Shown: positions 33,225-42,089, counted from the stretch's first letter. The stretch is DNA of 47,293 nt from Micromonospora arborensis (GCF_003205615.1 NZ_PYBV01000038.1:53936-101228); one strand, 5' to 3'. The notes: generated from the sequence alone by a model not told the origin. Program-made: numbers and translations.

Positions 33225-35312
33225 TCAGCCGGCCAGGCCGGCCACCGGGGTCGGGTCCAGCACGACCTCGGCCGAGCCCGACTGCGCGGGTGTGCCCGCG
33301 TCGGTGTACTCCGCGACGAACACGGCGGTCAGGTTGTCCGCACCGCTGTGCCCACTGTCGAGGAAGGTGGGAATGGTCCCGGAGCAACCCGTCGAGGTGG
33401 AGAGCGGGTGCCCGTGCTCGTCGTGCCCGAGCACGTAGGTGACCTTCACCTTGGAGCAGTCCACCGGCAGGTCGTCGGTGACCTTCACCTCGTACGCGAC
33501 GGTTTGCCCGAACTGGAAGGGCTGCCCGGCCTCCGGGGTGACGAACTCGACCACCGGCGCGGTCGGCCCGACCACCAGCGGCAGGGATGCCGAGGCGGAC
33601 CGTCCGGTGCGGTCGGTCACCTTCAGCGTCGGCGTGTACGAGCCGTTCTCCGGGAACGTCCAGGTCGCGTTCGGATTGGTGCTGTCCACCGAACCGTCCG
33701 CGTTGAAGTCCCACGCGTAGCTGAGCTTGTCACCGTCCGGGTCGGTGGTGCCGGCGCTGGAGAACGCGACGGTCAGCGGGGCCGACCCGACGGTCGGCGT
33801 GCCGCTGATCTTCGGGATCGGCGTCCGGTTGCCCCGGACGAAGTCGATCCGGGACAGCTGGGCGTCCGGGTTCTCGGCGAAGTAGCCGTCACCGTACTCC
33901 AGTACGTAGAGCGCGCCGTCCGGGCCGAACTCCATGTCCATCGGGTTGTCCACCACCAGCGATGGCGCCACCGGACGGATGTCCGTCACGTCGCCGTCGG
34001 AGTCGAGGCGGAACTCCTTGATGTAGTCCCGGGTCCACTCGTAGAACAGCGGCACCCCGTCGTAGTACGCCGGCCAGCGGGTACGCGACGTGCTGGTCCC
34101 GTCGTAGTCGTACGCCGGGCCGCCCATCGGAGCGATGCCGCCGGTGCCCAGCTGCGGGAACTCGGCCGAAGGGGCGGCCGCGTACCAGACCTGCGGCTGC
34201 TCGACCGGTGGCAGCACGCGCTTGCCGGTGTTGTGCGGTGAGTCGTTGACCGGGCGCTTGCAGTTGAACTTCGGCCCCGACTCGCCGGTGGCGAAGTCGT
34301 AGTCGCGGTAGGCGATCGTCGGCGTCACGCAGTACGGCCAGCCGTAGTTCGCCGGCTTGTCGACGAGCATCCACCGGCCGTGCCCGGCCGGGCCGCGCTC
34401 CGGGTTCGGGTTGGAGGCGTCCGGGGAGTAGTCGCCCACGTACACGTTGTCGGTGCGCCGGTCGACGGAGAACCGGAACGCGTTGCGCAGCCCCATCGCG
34501 TAGATCTCCGGGCGGGTCTGCGCCGTGCCCGGCTTGAACAGGTTGCCGGCCGGCACCGTGTAACCGCCGCCGGCCTTCACCTTGATGCGCAGCAGCTTGC
34601 CGCGCAGGTCGTTGGTGTTGGCCGCCGAGCGCTGGGCGTCGAACGCCGGGTGGCGGTCGGCCCGCTCGTCGATCGGGATGTAGCCGTCGGAGGCGAACGG
34701 GTTGGTGTCGTCACCGGTCGACAGGTACAGGTTGCCCAAGCTGTCGAAGTCGATCTGGCCGCCGACGTGGCAGCAGATGCCCCGGTCGGTCGGCACGTCG
34801 ATGATCTGCTGCTCGCTGGCGAGGTTGAGCTTCATCCCGTCCAGCTTGAACCGGGACAGCCGCAGCGCGCCCTTGAACGGCTGCCAGTCGGCCTCGGTGC
34901 CGGTCTCCGGCGCGTCCCCCTCGTTGACGCCGGGGGTCGCCGGGTCGTCCACCGGCGTGTCCATGGGCGGCGAGTAGTAGAGGTAGACCCACTTGTTCTG
35001 GGCGAAGTTCGGGTCGATGGCGACCCCCTGCAGCCCTTCCTCGTCGTGCTCGTACACCGGGATGTCGGCGGCGAGGGTGTTCAGCCCGGTGCGCGGGTCG
35101 TGGATACGGACCTCGCCGGTGCGGGAGGTGTGCAGCACCCGCAGGTCGGGCAGGACGGCGAGGCTCATCGGCTCGCCCGGGAAGTCGTTCAGTGTCACTT
35201 TCTGGAAGCTGCTGTCCGGCGGCGCGGCCGGAGCTGCGGCCGCTGCCGACGGTGGTACGGCCAGACCGGCCGTCACCAGCAGCAGGGCGGACACGAATGC
35301 GGTCCTGTTCAT
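33225..35312 (-). CDS. Secreted PQQ-dependent sugar-dehydrogenase-like protein with PKD domain
   Basis: This 695-residue protein has a signal peptide (residues 1-26, LLLVTAGLAVPPSAAAAA). Residues 40-490 form a soluble-glucose-dehydrogenase-type beta-propeller: YEHDEEGLQGVAIDPNF, GGQIDFDSLGNLYLSTGD, LRGKLLRIKV, IYAMGLRNAFRFSVD, NYGWPYC and FGPDGALYVLEYGDG. A PKD-like beta-sandwich follows (about 505-590, FSSAGTTDPDGDKLSYAWDFNADG), then a C-terminal beta-rich domain with paired cysteines. Such proteins oxidise sugars or aldoses with PQQ or bind carbohydrate at the surface. The ATG at 35312 has GGGGGA eight bases upstream. It lies 22 bases downstream of a Tat-exported sugar isomerase-like gene, as in carbohydrate-processing pairs of actinomycetes. 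Confidence 0.88.
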   Translation of the reverse strand: MNRTAFVSALLLVTAGLAVPPSAAAAAPAAPPDSSFQKVTLNDFPGEPMSLAVLPDLRVLHTSRTGEVRIHDPRTGLNTLAADIPVYEHDEEGLQGVAIDPNFAQNKWVYLYYSPPMDTPVDDPATPGVNEGDAPETGTEADWQPFKGALRLSRFKLDGMKLNLASEQQIIDVPTDRGICCHVGGQIDFDSLGNLYLSTGDDTNPFASDGYIPIDERADRHPAFDAQRSAANTNDLRGKLLRIKVKAGGGYTVPAGNLFKPGTAQTRPEIYAMGLRNAFRFSVDRRTDNVYVGDYSPDASNPNPERGPAGHGRWMLVDKPANYGWPYCVTPTIAYRDYDFATGESGPKFNCKRPVNDSPHNTGKRVLPPVEQPQVWYAAAPSAEFPQLGTGGIAPMGGPAYDYDGTSTSRTRWPAYYDGVPLFYEWTRDYIKEFRLDSDGDVTDIRPVAPSLVVDNPMDMEFGPDGALYVLEYGDGYFAENPDAQLSRIDFVRGNRTPIPKISGTPTVGSAPLTVAFSSAGTTDPDGDKLSYAWDFNADGSVDSTNPNATWTFPENGSYTPTLKVTDRTGRSASASLPLVVGPTAPVVEFVTPEAGQPFQFGQTVAYEVKVTDDLPVDCSKVKVTYVLGHDEHGHPLSTSTGCSGTIPTFLDSGHSGADNLTAVFVAEYTDAGTPAQSGSAEVVLDPTPVAGLAG

Positions 35313-35334
35313 CAAAATTGTCCCCCGAGGTGTT

Positions 35335-36291
35335 TCAGTACCGGAGTGAAGCGAGAAAGTCGAAGCCGACCCGGGCGGTGTCCAGGGCGTCGGCGGGGGA
35401 GCGTGGCGAGGTGCCGGCGTCGTCGCGCTCCACGATGTACTCCTCGATGCCGGCCTCCCGCTCGTAGGCGAAGATCCGGCCGAAGTCGATGACGCCGTCC
35501 CCGAGATCGGCGAAACCACCCTCGACGTCGAGGTCCTTGACGTGCACCTGGCGGATCCGGCCGCGGTTGGCCCGGATCACGTCGATCGGGTCGTGCGCGC
35601 CGCGCCAGGTCCAGTAGAGGTCGAGCTCGAAGTGGACGAGCCGGGGGTCGGTCTGCGAGGTGAGGATGTCGAACCCGGTCGAGCCGCCGGTCAGCGGCAC
35701 GAACTCGAGCTGGTGGTTGTGGTAACCGAAGTCGAGCCCCGCGCGTTCGGCGAGCCGACCGGCGCGGTTCAGGTCCCGGGCCAGGGCGCGGTAGACGGCG
35801 GGGTCCCGGATCGCCTGGCCGTTGGCGTCCCGGCCGAAGTACGGGTGGACGATCTTCTTGCTGCCCAGGATGTTCGCGTCGGCGAGGGCGCGCTCCCAGG
35901 TGGCGTCGTCGAAGGGTTGCGGAATGGCGGTGTGCCCGGAGGTGGAGCGCAGGCCGGCCTCGTCGAGCGCGGCCCGGAACTGTGCGGCGGTGCGTCCGAC
36001 GAAACCGGCGTGCTCCACTCGCCGGTAGCCGATCCGGCGCAGCGCGTCCAGCGTGCCGGGCAGGTCGGCGGTGAGCTGGTCGCGCAGCGTGTAGAGCTGG
36101 ATGCTGATCCGGTCGACCGGCACCCGGCGCCGACCCTGGGACTGCCCGACGGGCGCGGCGGTGGCCGGGCTGGCGAGCAGGCCGGCGGCGCCGACGGCGG
36201 CGGCGGAGACGGTCGCGGCGCGTAGCACTCCACGCCGGCTGACCGGCTCGGACGCCAGTGCCGGCTCCGGTCGGTTGATCTGTTGATCCAT
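35335..36291 (-). CDS. Tat-exported sugar phosphate isomerase/epimerase-like TIM-barrel protein
   Basis: This 318-residue protein begins with a twin-arginine signal (SRRGVLRAATVS, then an alanine-rich hydrophobic segment ending about residue 46). The mature part is a xylose-isomerase-like TIM barrel (AP_endonuc_2 type): ISIQLYTLRDQL, GYRRVEHAGF, GLDFGYHNHQLEF, HFELDLYWTWRG, VHVKDLD and the metal-ligand glutamate in EEYIVERDD. Relatives act on inositols or keto-sugars. The ATG at 36291 follows AGGAAGGGA. It is the first gene of a two-gene unit with the sugar-dehydrogenase-like protein. The substrate is unknown. Confidence 0.88.
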   Translation of the reverse strand: MDQQINRPEPALASEPVSRRGVLRAATVSAAAVGAAGLLASPATAAPVGQSQGRRRVPVDRISIQLYTLRDQLTADLPGTLDALRRIGYRRVEHAGFVGRTAAQFRAALDEAGLRSTSGHTAIPQPFDDATWERALADANILGSKKIVHPYFGRDANGQAIRDPAVYRALARDLNRAGRLAERAGLDFGYHNHQLEFVPLTGGSTGFDILTSQTDPRLVHFELDLYWTWRGAHDPIDVIRANRGRIRQVHVKDLDVEGGFADLGDGVIDFGRIFAYEREAGIEEYIVERDDAGTSPRSPADALDTARVGFDFLASLRY

Positions 36292-36868
36292 GGTGGTGGT
36301 CCCTTCCTGACGGCAGGTACGCCGTCGACGGCAGTCGACCTGGCGGCCGCCGCCCGGGCACGCCGAGCCAGCCGGAGACGGACGGGCTTCGGCTGGACGG
36401 TGAGGGACGGCGTGCGGGTGCGGCCCGGCCCCATCGGGAGCGGAACGCGGCGACCCGGCAGGGGCGGCGGCAGCTGATCGACGAATGGGCAACCCTCTAT
36501 CTGGATCGTGACCTTACCCTTGCCCCCGGACGAAGGCAAAGCTTCCTCGCGTACGGCAGAAGTTTCGCTCCAGCCGACAAAAGTCCGCCCTCGGCGTGCG
36601 CCACCGCTGCGGTCTCCTACCCCTGCCTCCCGCTCGGCTTCGCGCCGCCGGCCTCCACGGGCACCGGATATCCGGACAGCCGGTGTCGTGCCCGCCGAAG
36701 TGGAGCAGAGGACGTGAGAGGGGCCAATTGAACCCCTGTTCCGCCAAGTGGAGCATTGCGGCAAATTGCGTCGGTAAATGCGCCGCCGATTATTTCCGAA
36801 TGCCGTGGACGCCTCTGTCGAAGAGGCGAGGATGTGGCAGAGGGAAGTCGAAAACGGGGGGACTGAAC
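36292..36868. promoter_or_regulatory. Divergent intergenic region upstream of the isomerase and transpeptidase genes
   Basis: This 577-bp stretch has no convincing gene. It must hold the leftward promoter of the isomerase/sugar-dehydrogenase unit and the rightward promoter of the transpeptidase gene. GC drops around 36720-36800 (CAATTGAACC, AAATTGCG, GATTATTTCC), which is the likeliest rightward promoter area, but no well-spaced -35/-10 pair was found. Confidence 0.4.
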
Positions 36869-38137
36869 ATGACGTCTAGGCGGCGATTGACGCTGTTGGC
36901 GGTAACCATCGCAGCCGCACCACTCGCCCTGGGTGGGTGCACCGTCGACCGGGAACCGGCGACTGGTTCGGCCAAGAAACACGTCGCCGGCCCGGAGCTC
37001 GCCGTGACGCCGGGAGACAAGGCCCGGGACGTCCCGGTCAGCGCTGAGGTGGGCACCGTAGTCAAGGGTGGACGGGTTACCGGCGTACGCCTCACCGACG
37101 ACAAGGGCAAGCAGGTCAACGCCGAGCCGCGCGAGGACGGCTCGGGTTGGGTGCCGAGCGCGCCGCTGCAACCGCGTCGGACGTACACCGCCGAGGTGAC
37201 CGCGACCGGTGACTCGGGCGTCACCACCACTCGCACCACCACGTTCACCACGATGGCGAAATCCACCAAACCGCAGATCACCAGCACCCTGTATTTCGTC
37301 GGCAATCGGACGTACGGCACGGCAATGCCGGTAACCGTCGCGTTCGACCCGGCAATTCCGAAAGAGGCCAGAGCGGATGTGCAGCGGCGGTTGTTCGTGA
37401 AGACGAATCCTCCGCAGCCGGGCACCTGGTCGTGGCTTGCGGACGGAAGTCAGGTCTATTACCGGGCACCCGATTTCTGGAAGCCGGGGACCACGATCAG
37501 CGTCCGGGCCGGCCTGGAGGGTCTGCCGATCGGTAAGGATCGGATCGGTGACGCCGAGCGGACCGCGACCTCCAAGATCGGACGTCAGCTCTCGCTGGAG
37601 ATCGACAACGCCACCAAGCAGATGACGGTGCTGCGCGACGGCAAGCAGATCCGCCGGATCCCGGTCAGCCTGGGCAAGCCGAGCACGCCGAGTTCCAGCG
37701 GCAAGATGGTGATCATGGAGAAGCACGAGCGGGTCACCTTCGACACCCGGGGCGAGCCGAACGGTGGCTACGTCGTCGACGTCGACGACGCCCAGCGCTA
37801 CACCTGGGGCGGCGAGTTCATCCATTCCGCCCCCTGGTCGGAGGGAGACCAGGGCAGCACCAACGTCTCGCACGGCTGCGCGAACGTCTCCGCCGCCGCC
37901 GCCAACTGGTTGATGGGGGTGACGCAGGTCGGTGACCTGATCACCGTCAAGGGGACCGAGGTCGAGTTGCAGCCGGGCAACGGCTGGACCGCGTGGAACG
38001 TGAGCTGGGACGAGTTCGCCCGGGGCAGCGCCCTGCCGGTGCCGCCCGGGCTCAAACCCGCGCCGGTCGGCCCGGCGCACCCGGGCGCGGTGGCCGGCGG
38101 CTCACCCGCCCCGGCGCCCTCGGTCAGCGGCCGCTGA
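36869..38137 (+). CDS. Lipoprotein L,D-transpeptidase (YkuD)
   Basis: This 422-residue protein has a lipoprotein signal with lipobox LGGC (Cys24). Two Ig-like beta domains (about 45-130 and 135-235) precede the YkuD catalytic domain (about 238-365) containing LSLEIDNATKQMTVLRDG, the active-site His319 (EFIHSAPW) and the nucleophile Cys337 in SHGCANVS. This layout matches actinobacterial Ldt enzymes that make 3-3 crosslinks in peptidoglycan and resist most penicillins. The C-terminal 40 residues are proline/alanine-rich. The ATG at 36869 has a GGGGGGA ribosome binding site. The protein should sit on the outer membrane-facing side of the cell wall. Confidence 0.94.
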   Translation: MTSRRRLTLLAVTIAAAPLALGGCTVDREPATGSAKKHVAGPELAVTPGDKARDVPVSAEVGTVVKGGRVTGVRLTDDKGKQVNAEPREDGSGWVPSAPLQPRRTYTAEVTATGDSGVTTTRTTTFTTMAKSTKPQITSTLYFVGNRTYGTAMPVTVAFDPAIPKEARADVQRRLFVKTNPPQPGTWSWLADGSQVYYRAPDFWKPGTTISVRAGLEGLPIGKDRIGDAERTATSKIGRQLSLEIDNATKQMTVLRDGKQIRRIPVSLGKPSTPSSSGKMVIMEKHERVTFDTRGEPNGGYVVDVDDAQRYTWGGEFIHSAPWSEGDQGSTNVSHGCANVSAAAANWLMGVTQVGDLITVKGTEVELQPGNGWTAWNVSWDEFARGSALPVPPGLKPAPVGPAHPGAVAGGSPAPAPSVSGR

Positions 38138-38148
38138 GTCTGTCCTTC

Positions 38149-38181
38149 GGAGCCGGCCCGCCACCGCGGCGGGCCGGCTCC
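38149..38181. terminator. Bidirectional terminator hairpin
   Basis: A perfect 14-bp stem (GGAGCCGGCCCGCC / GGCGGGCCGGCTCC) with a 5-base loop lies between the convergent transpeptidase and SMP-30/strictosidine-synthase-like genes, 11 bases from the first and 29 from the second. Confidence 0.8.
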
Positions 38182-38210
38182 CGGCTGCCACCGCCCGTGG
38201 CACCGGGCGT

Positions 38211-39227
38211 TCAGTTCAGGGGTACGCGGGCCACTCCGGGCCCGATCAGGCTGCCCAGCCAGAGGTGATCGCCGTGCTGGCGTACCCCGGTGATCATCCA
38301 GTAGTGCCCGGCCGGGCCGTGCAGCGTACGGCGGACCGCGCCCGTGCCGTCGACCAACGCGACCAGCCCGTACCGGCGTGGCTGCGGCTGCAACGCGTCC
38401 GGTAGCAACGCGGCGACCTGGCGCAGTCGCGGGTGTGGCAGCAGCCGCTCGGCGATCGGCACCCGTGGGCTGGGCAGCGCGATCCAGTACGTCCCGTCGC
38501 CCACCGCGGCGAGATTGTCCGGGTACGCGGGCAGGTCGGCGAGAACCCGGACACCTCCGCTCAGCTCGACGCGCAGCAGGCGGTGGGTGCTGGTCTCCAC
38601 CAGCAGCAGCGCCGACTCGTCCGGGGTCAGCGCGATCCCGTTGGGGAAGTAGAGCCCGTCGGCCACCACCTCGGTGCGACCGCTGCCCGGATGGTGGGCC
38701 AGGACCCGACCGTTGGGCCGGTGCTCCAGCAGGTCCCGCTTCCAGTGCGAGACCGGAAACCGGTCGGAGCTGTCGGTGAAGTAGATGGTGCCGTCGCGGC
38801 CCACCGTCGCGTTGTTGGCCAGGTGCACCGGGGGCGCCGTCCCGGTCAGCTCGCGTACCGCCCCGTCGGGCGTGACCCGCAGCAACCCGCGGTACGCGTC
38901 GCACACGATGAGAGCCTCACCGGACGGATCCAACTCGATGCCGAGCGGCCGGCCCCCGGTCTCGCCCAGCAGCTGGGGTCGGGTGCCGGCCGGCGCGTCG
39001 ACCGGCCACCACCAGAGCCGCCCGTCCTCGTCGCCGCTGATGACCCGGCCGGCGCCGTCGACCAGCACGTCCTCCGGCCCGACGGCGCCGTCGGGGAGGG
39101 GCAGCAACTCGGCGTGGTCGAGCCGGCAGTCGTCGGGAGCCCACGCCCCGGCCAGCGCGGGCGGAACTGTCGCCGCCTCGCGGACGGGGCGGATCAGCCG
39201 GGGCGGTCGCGGCCGAGGGATCAGCAT
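38211..39227 (-). CDS. Strictosidine-synthase-like / SMP-30-type beta-propeller protein
   Basis: This 338-residue protein has the six-bladed propeller signatures of the strictosidine synthase family: GPEDVLVDGAGRVISGDEDGRLW, GRPLGIELDPSGEALIVCDAYRGLL, IYFTDSSDRF (the N-terminal family block), FPNGIALTPDESALLLVET and AYPDNLAAVGDGTYWIALPSP. Bacterial members are lactonases or hydrolases rather than alkaloid synthases. There is no signal peptide, although a basic proline-rich start is present. I chose the ATG at 39227, which has GGAG upstream; a GTG five codons earlier overlaps that site. No partner gene is evident. Confidence 0.86.
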   Translation of the reverse strand: MLIPRPRPPRLIRPVREAATVPPALAGAWAPDDCRLDHAELLPLPDGAVGPEDVLVDGAGRVISGDEDGRLWWWPVDAPAGTRPQLLGETGGRPLGIELDPSGEALIVCDAYRGLLRVTPDGAVRELTGTAPPVHLANNATVGRDGTIYFTDSSDRFPVSHWKRDLLEHRPNGRVLAHHPGSGRTEVVADGLYFPNGIALTPDESALLLVETSTHRLLRVELSGGVRVLADLPAYPDNLAAVGDGTYWIALPSPRVPIAERLLPHPRLRQVAALLPDALQPQPRRYGLVALVDGTGAVRRTLHGPAGHYWMITGVRQHGDHLWLGSLIGPGVARVPLN

Positions 39228-39514
39228 CGGCCTATTCTCCACCGCCGGTGCCGGCCGTCGCCGAATCGTCGCTCCGGCGGCGCGCCGACGGCGTGCTCAA
39301 CACCGCGTCGGTGAGGTGGGGGTGTCCCGCCGACCTGGCTGCCCCAATGTCGGCGACCTGGAGTGGATCACCCGCCTGGGCAAGCGTCCGGGGTCACCGC
39401 CGGAACCTCCACCCCGAGGGGGATGAGGGGCGCCTCGGGGTATGACCCTGGGCGTACCCGGAATCACTGGGCCGAGGGGCGAAACTGTCAGGGGTGGCGG
39501 CTAGATTTCTGGGC

Positions 39515-39901
39515 ATGGGAGAGCACAGCGATCGGCTCGACGTGCAGGTCAGCGTGGGTGACCAGGTGGTCTGCATGCGGGTGGCCGGCGAGGTCGACAT
39601 CGCCACCGTGGCCGCGTTCCGGTCCGCGTTGTGGTCCGCGCCGGCCCGCCCGGTGCTCCAGCTGGAGTTGTCCGAGCTGCGGCTGCTCTCCGCCGCCGGT
39701 GTCCGCGCTCTGCTCGCCGCGCATCTGCGCGTCCGGGCCCGCGGTGGCGAGCTCGTCCTGGTCGACCCGAGCCCGGTGGTCGCGCGGGTGCTGCGTGCCA
39801 CCGGCCTGCACCGGGTGATGTCGATTCTGGAGCCGGCCCGGGTGGTCGAGGCCGCGCGTCGCCCGGTGGCCGCGACCGCACACCTGCAGTTGGCCGCCTG
39901 A
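39515..39901 (+). CDS. STAS-domain anti-anti-sigma factor
   Basis: This 128-residue protein is a single STAS domain of the SpoIIAA/RsbV type: VCMRVAGEVDIATVAAFRSAL, then LELSELRLLSAAGVRALLAAHLRVRARGGELVLVD. The phosphorylatable serine position (usually D-S-x-G) is Ser in LLSAAGVR. Such proteins release sigma factors from anti-sigma kinases in stress or development. The ATG at 39515 has no ribosome binding site, but TAGATT at 39502-39507 could be a -10 element that puts the transcript start at the ATG, suggesting a leaderless mRNA. A GTG at 39494 is the alternative. No anti-sigma gene is adjacent. Confidence 0.85.
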   Translation: MGEHSDRLDVQVSVGDQVVCMRVAGEVDIATVAAFRSALWSAPARPVLQLELSELRLLSAAGVRALLAAHLRVRARGGELVLVDPSPVVARVLRATGLHRVMSILEPARVVEAARRPVAATAHLQLAA

Positions 39902-39903
39902 CC

Positions 39904-40152
39904 GGGCCCGAGCCCGCCCTGAGGTCGCCGGCGTGGGCCGAGCCCGCCCTGAGGTCGCCGGCGTGGGCCGAGCCCGCCCCGAGGTCGCCGGCGTGGGCCG
40001 AGCCCGCCCCGAGGTCGCCGGCGTGGGCCGAGCCCGCCCCGAGGTCGCCGGCGTGGGCCGAGCCCGCCCCTTGAGGTCGCCGGCCTGAGCCGAGCCCGCC
40101 CCGAGCTCGCCAGCCTGAGCCGAGCCCGCAGCGGGGTCGCCGGCGTGGGCCG
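39904..40152. repeat. 30-bp tandem repeat array between convergent genes
   Basis: About eight direct copies of a 30-bp unit (core GAGCCCGCCC then GAGGTCGCCGGCGTGGG) run without spacers from just after the STAS stop to just before the FKBP stop. The first six are nearly identical; later copies carry a 2-base insertion and several substitutions. It is not a CRISPR array. Slippage-driven expansion in a convergent intergenic space is the likely origin. Confidence 0.9.
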
Positions 40153-40171
40153 ACGACCCCCCGAGAATCGG

Positions 40172-40564
40172 TCAGCGCACGCCGAGCAGGTCGACGACGA
40201 AGACCAGCGTCTCGCCCGGCTTGATGACGCCGGCCGCGCCACGGTCGCCGTACCCCAGGTGCGGCGGGATGGTGAGGCGGCGCCGGCCGCCGACCCGCAT
40301 GCCGACGACACCCTGGTCCCAACCGGCGATGACCTGGCCGCCGCCGAGTGGGAACTCGAACGCCTCGCCTCGGTTCCAGGACGAGTCGAACTCGGCGCCG
40401 GTGGAGTGCGACACGCCGACGTAGTGCACGCTGGCCAGTTGGCCCGGCTGCGCCTGCGGGCCCTCTCCCACGGTGATGTCCTCGACCACGAGGTCGGCCG
40501 GCGGTGCACCCTCGATCGGACCCACCTCGGGCTTGCCCGATCGGGCGCCTGCTGCCTGGTTCAT
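40172..40564 (-). CDS. FKBP-type peptidyl-prolyl cis-trans isomerase
   Basis: This 130-residue protein is a single-domain FKBP. Conserved residues appear in VHYVGVSHSTGAEFDSSW, FPLGGGQVIAGWDQGVVGM, RRLTIPPHLGYGDRG and the closing LVFVVDLLGV. It catalyses proline isomerisation and assists folding. There is no signal peptide, so it is cytoplasmic. The ATG at 40564 has AGGAGA eight bases upstream; the apparent extension upstream runs into a low-complexity C/G-rich region and is not coding. It ends next to the tandem array. Confidence 0.93.
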   Translation of the reverse strand: MNQAAGARSGKPEVGPIEGAPPADLVVEDITVGEGPQAQPGQLASVHYVGVSHSTGAEFDSSWNRGEAFEFPLGGGQVIAGWDQGVVGMRVGGRRRLTIPPHLGYGDRGAAGVIKPGETLVFVVDLLGVR

Positions 40565-41114
40565 GCGGGGTCTCCTGCCGTGTTGGGTGATGTGTCCGGT
40601 CACCGTCGATCCTGCCGGATCACCCCTCACCAATGTGCGGCAGACCCGCCCCCCACCCGCCCCCGCCCCGCCCTCCGCCCCGCCCCCACCCGCCCCCGCC
40701 CCGCCCCCACCCGCCCCGCCCCACCCGCCCCCCTTCCCCAGCCCTGTCGATCTTGCACTTTCTGTTGCTGATATGCGGCGGTTCGCACCTTTCGTCGCGG
40801 CAGCAAGTGCAAGATCGACGGGGCATGGCGGGGCACGGCGGGGCACGGCACGGCGGGGCACGGCACGGCGGGGCACGGCATGGCGGGGCACGGCACGGCG
40901 GGGCACGGCACGGCGGGGCACGGCGGGGCACGGCGGGGCACGGCGCGGGGCGGCGGGGCGGCGGGGCGGGGTGGGGTGGGGTGGGGGCTGCACGGGCGGG
41001 TGAGGTGCTCGTTGGGCGCGGGACGGCGGGTTGGCGTTCGCCTTAGGCTTGGGAAGGGCCGGCCGGCGGGGTAGCGGGCGGTGCGGTGCACCGTGGTCGA
41101 TGCGGAGGGCGTCG
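40565..41114. repeat. C-rich and G-rich tracts flanking an inverted repeat
   Basis: This 550-bp non-coding region has a strand-symmetric design. A C-rich block (about 40645-40740, CCCCGCCCC units) is followed by an inverted repeat with 20-bp arms (40741-40760 and 40805-40824, one mismatch; core GTCGATCTTGCACTT) around a 44-base loop, then a G-rich block of tandem GGGGCACGGC units (about 40825-41000). The whole could form one long hairpin or cruciform. All ORFs across it are low-complexity. The promoter of the following TerC-family gene must lie at its right end. Confidence 0.8.
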
Positions 41115-42059
41115 GTGGCTGAGGCGACGGTCGCGGTCCCGCTGTGGGCCTGGGCGGCGGTCGGCGCGGTGATCGCGGTGATGCTCACCGTGGATGTGCT
41201 CCTGCACCGGGACAACCACGTCATCGAGCTACGTGAGGCGCTGCTGTGGAGCGCCGTCTGGATCGGCGCGGGCCTGCTGTTCGGGTTGGTCGTGTGGTGG
41301 GGCCTCGGCGGTGACCCGGCCATCGCGTACTTCTCCGGCTACCTGCTGGAGAAGGCGCTTTCGGTGGACAACGTGTTCGTCTTCGCCCTGCTCTTCGGCT
41401 ACTTTCAGGTGCCGCCGGGCTATCAGCACAAGGTGCTGTTCTGGGGCGTCGTCGGGGCGCTCGTCTTCCGCCTGCTGTTCATCTTCGCCGGCGCCGAGCT
41501 GCTGGACCGGCTCGCCTGGGCCGGGTTCGTGCTGGGCGCCTTCCTGATCTGGACCGGTTGGCGGCTGGCCGTACGCGGGAAGCCGGACGTCGACCCCGAA
41601 CGCAACGTCGTGGTCCGGCTGTTCCGCCGGCTGGTGCCCACCGACGCCCGGTACCACCGCGACCGGTTCACCGCCCGGGTGGCCGACCGGCGCGTGGCGA
41701 CGCTGCTGCTGGTGGCGCTCGTCGCCATCGAGGCCACCGACGTGGTCTTCGCCATCGACTCGGTGGCGGCGATCCTCGCCATCACCACCAACACCTTCCT
41801 GGTCTGGTCGGCCACCGCGTTCGCCGTCCTGGGGTTGCGCAGCCTCTACTTCTGCCTCGCCGGCCTGCTGCGACACTTCGGCTACCTGCGTTACGGGCTG
41901 GCGTTCCTGCTGGCCTTCGCGGGGCTGAAGCTGATCCTCGCCGAGACGCCGGTGGGCAAGCTGCCGGTCTGGTTGACCCTCGCGGTGGTGGTGCTGACCC
42001 TGGCCGTCTCCATTGGGGCGAGCGTCGTGCGCGCGCGTCGCCCCGGGGCCCACGGCTGA
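41115..42059 (+). CDS. TerC/Alx-family integral membrane protein
   Basis: This 314-residue protein has about nine hydrophobic helices and the two TerC signatures with membrane-embedded acids: SVDNVFVFALLFGYF near 90 and IEATDVVFAIDSVAAILAIT near 205. TerC/Alx proteins are linked to manganese export and metal or tellurite tolerance. I chose the GTG at 41115, which has GGAGGG five bases upstream, over an ATG at 41100 whose codons overlap that ribosome binding site. No tellurite-resistance genes lie nearby, so a housekeeping metal-homeostasis role is likely. Confidence 0.9.
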   Translation: MAEATVAVPLWAWAAVGAVIAVMLTVDVLLHRDNHVIELREALLWSAVWIGAGLLFGLVVWWGLGGDPAIAYFSGYLLEKALSVDNVFVFALLFGYFQVPPGYQHKVLFWGVVGALVFRLLFIFAGAELLDRLAWAGFVLGAFLIWTGWRLAVRGKPDVDPERNVVVRLFRRLVPTDARYHRDRFTARVADRRVATLLLVALVAIEATDVVFAIDSVAAILAITTNTFLVWSATAFAVLGLRSLYFCLAGLLRHFGYLRYGLAFLLAFAGLKLILAETPVGKLPVWLTLAVVVLTLAVSIGASVVRARRPGAHG

Positions 42060-42089
42060 GCCGCCGGGCGGTCCGCCGACACTCCGTGG

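Noticed and set aside
39904..40152. Possible CRISPR array
   Set aside because: The copies are directly adjacent with no unique spacers, and no cas genes are present.
39394..40509. 371-residue minus-strand frame with many GGLGPRRRP repeats
   Set aside because: It is the translation of the 30-bp tandem DNA array and antisense STAS gene, not a protein family.
40565..41114. Several low-complexity open frames, including an upstream extension of the FKBP gene
   Set aside because: They translate C-rich and G-rich tracts into Pro/Ala/Arg or Gly/His/Arg runs and lack ribosome binding sites.
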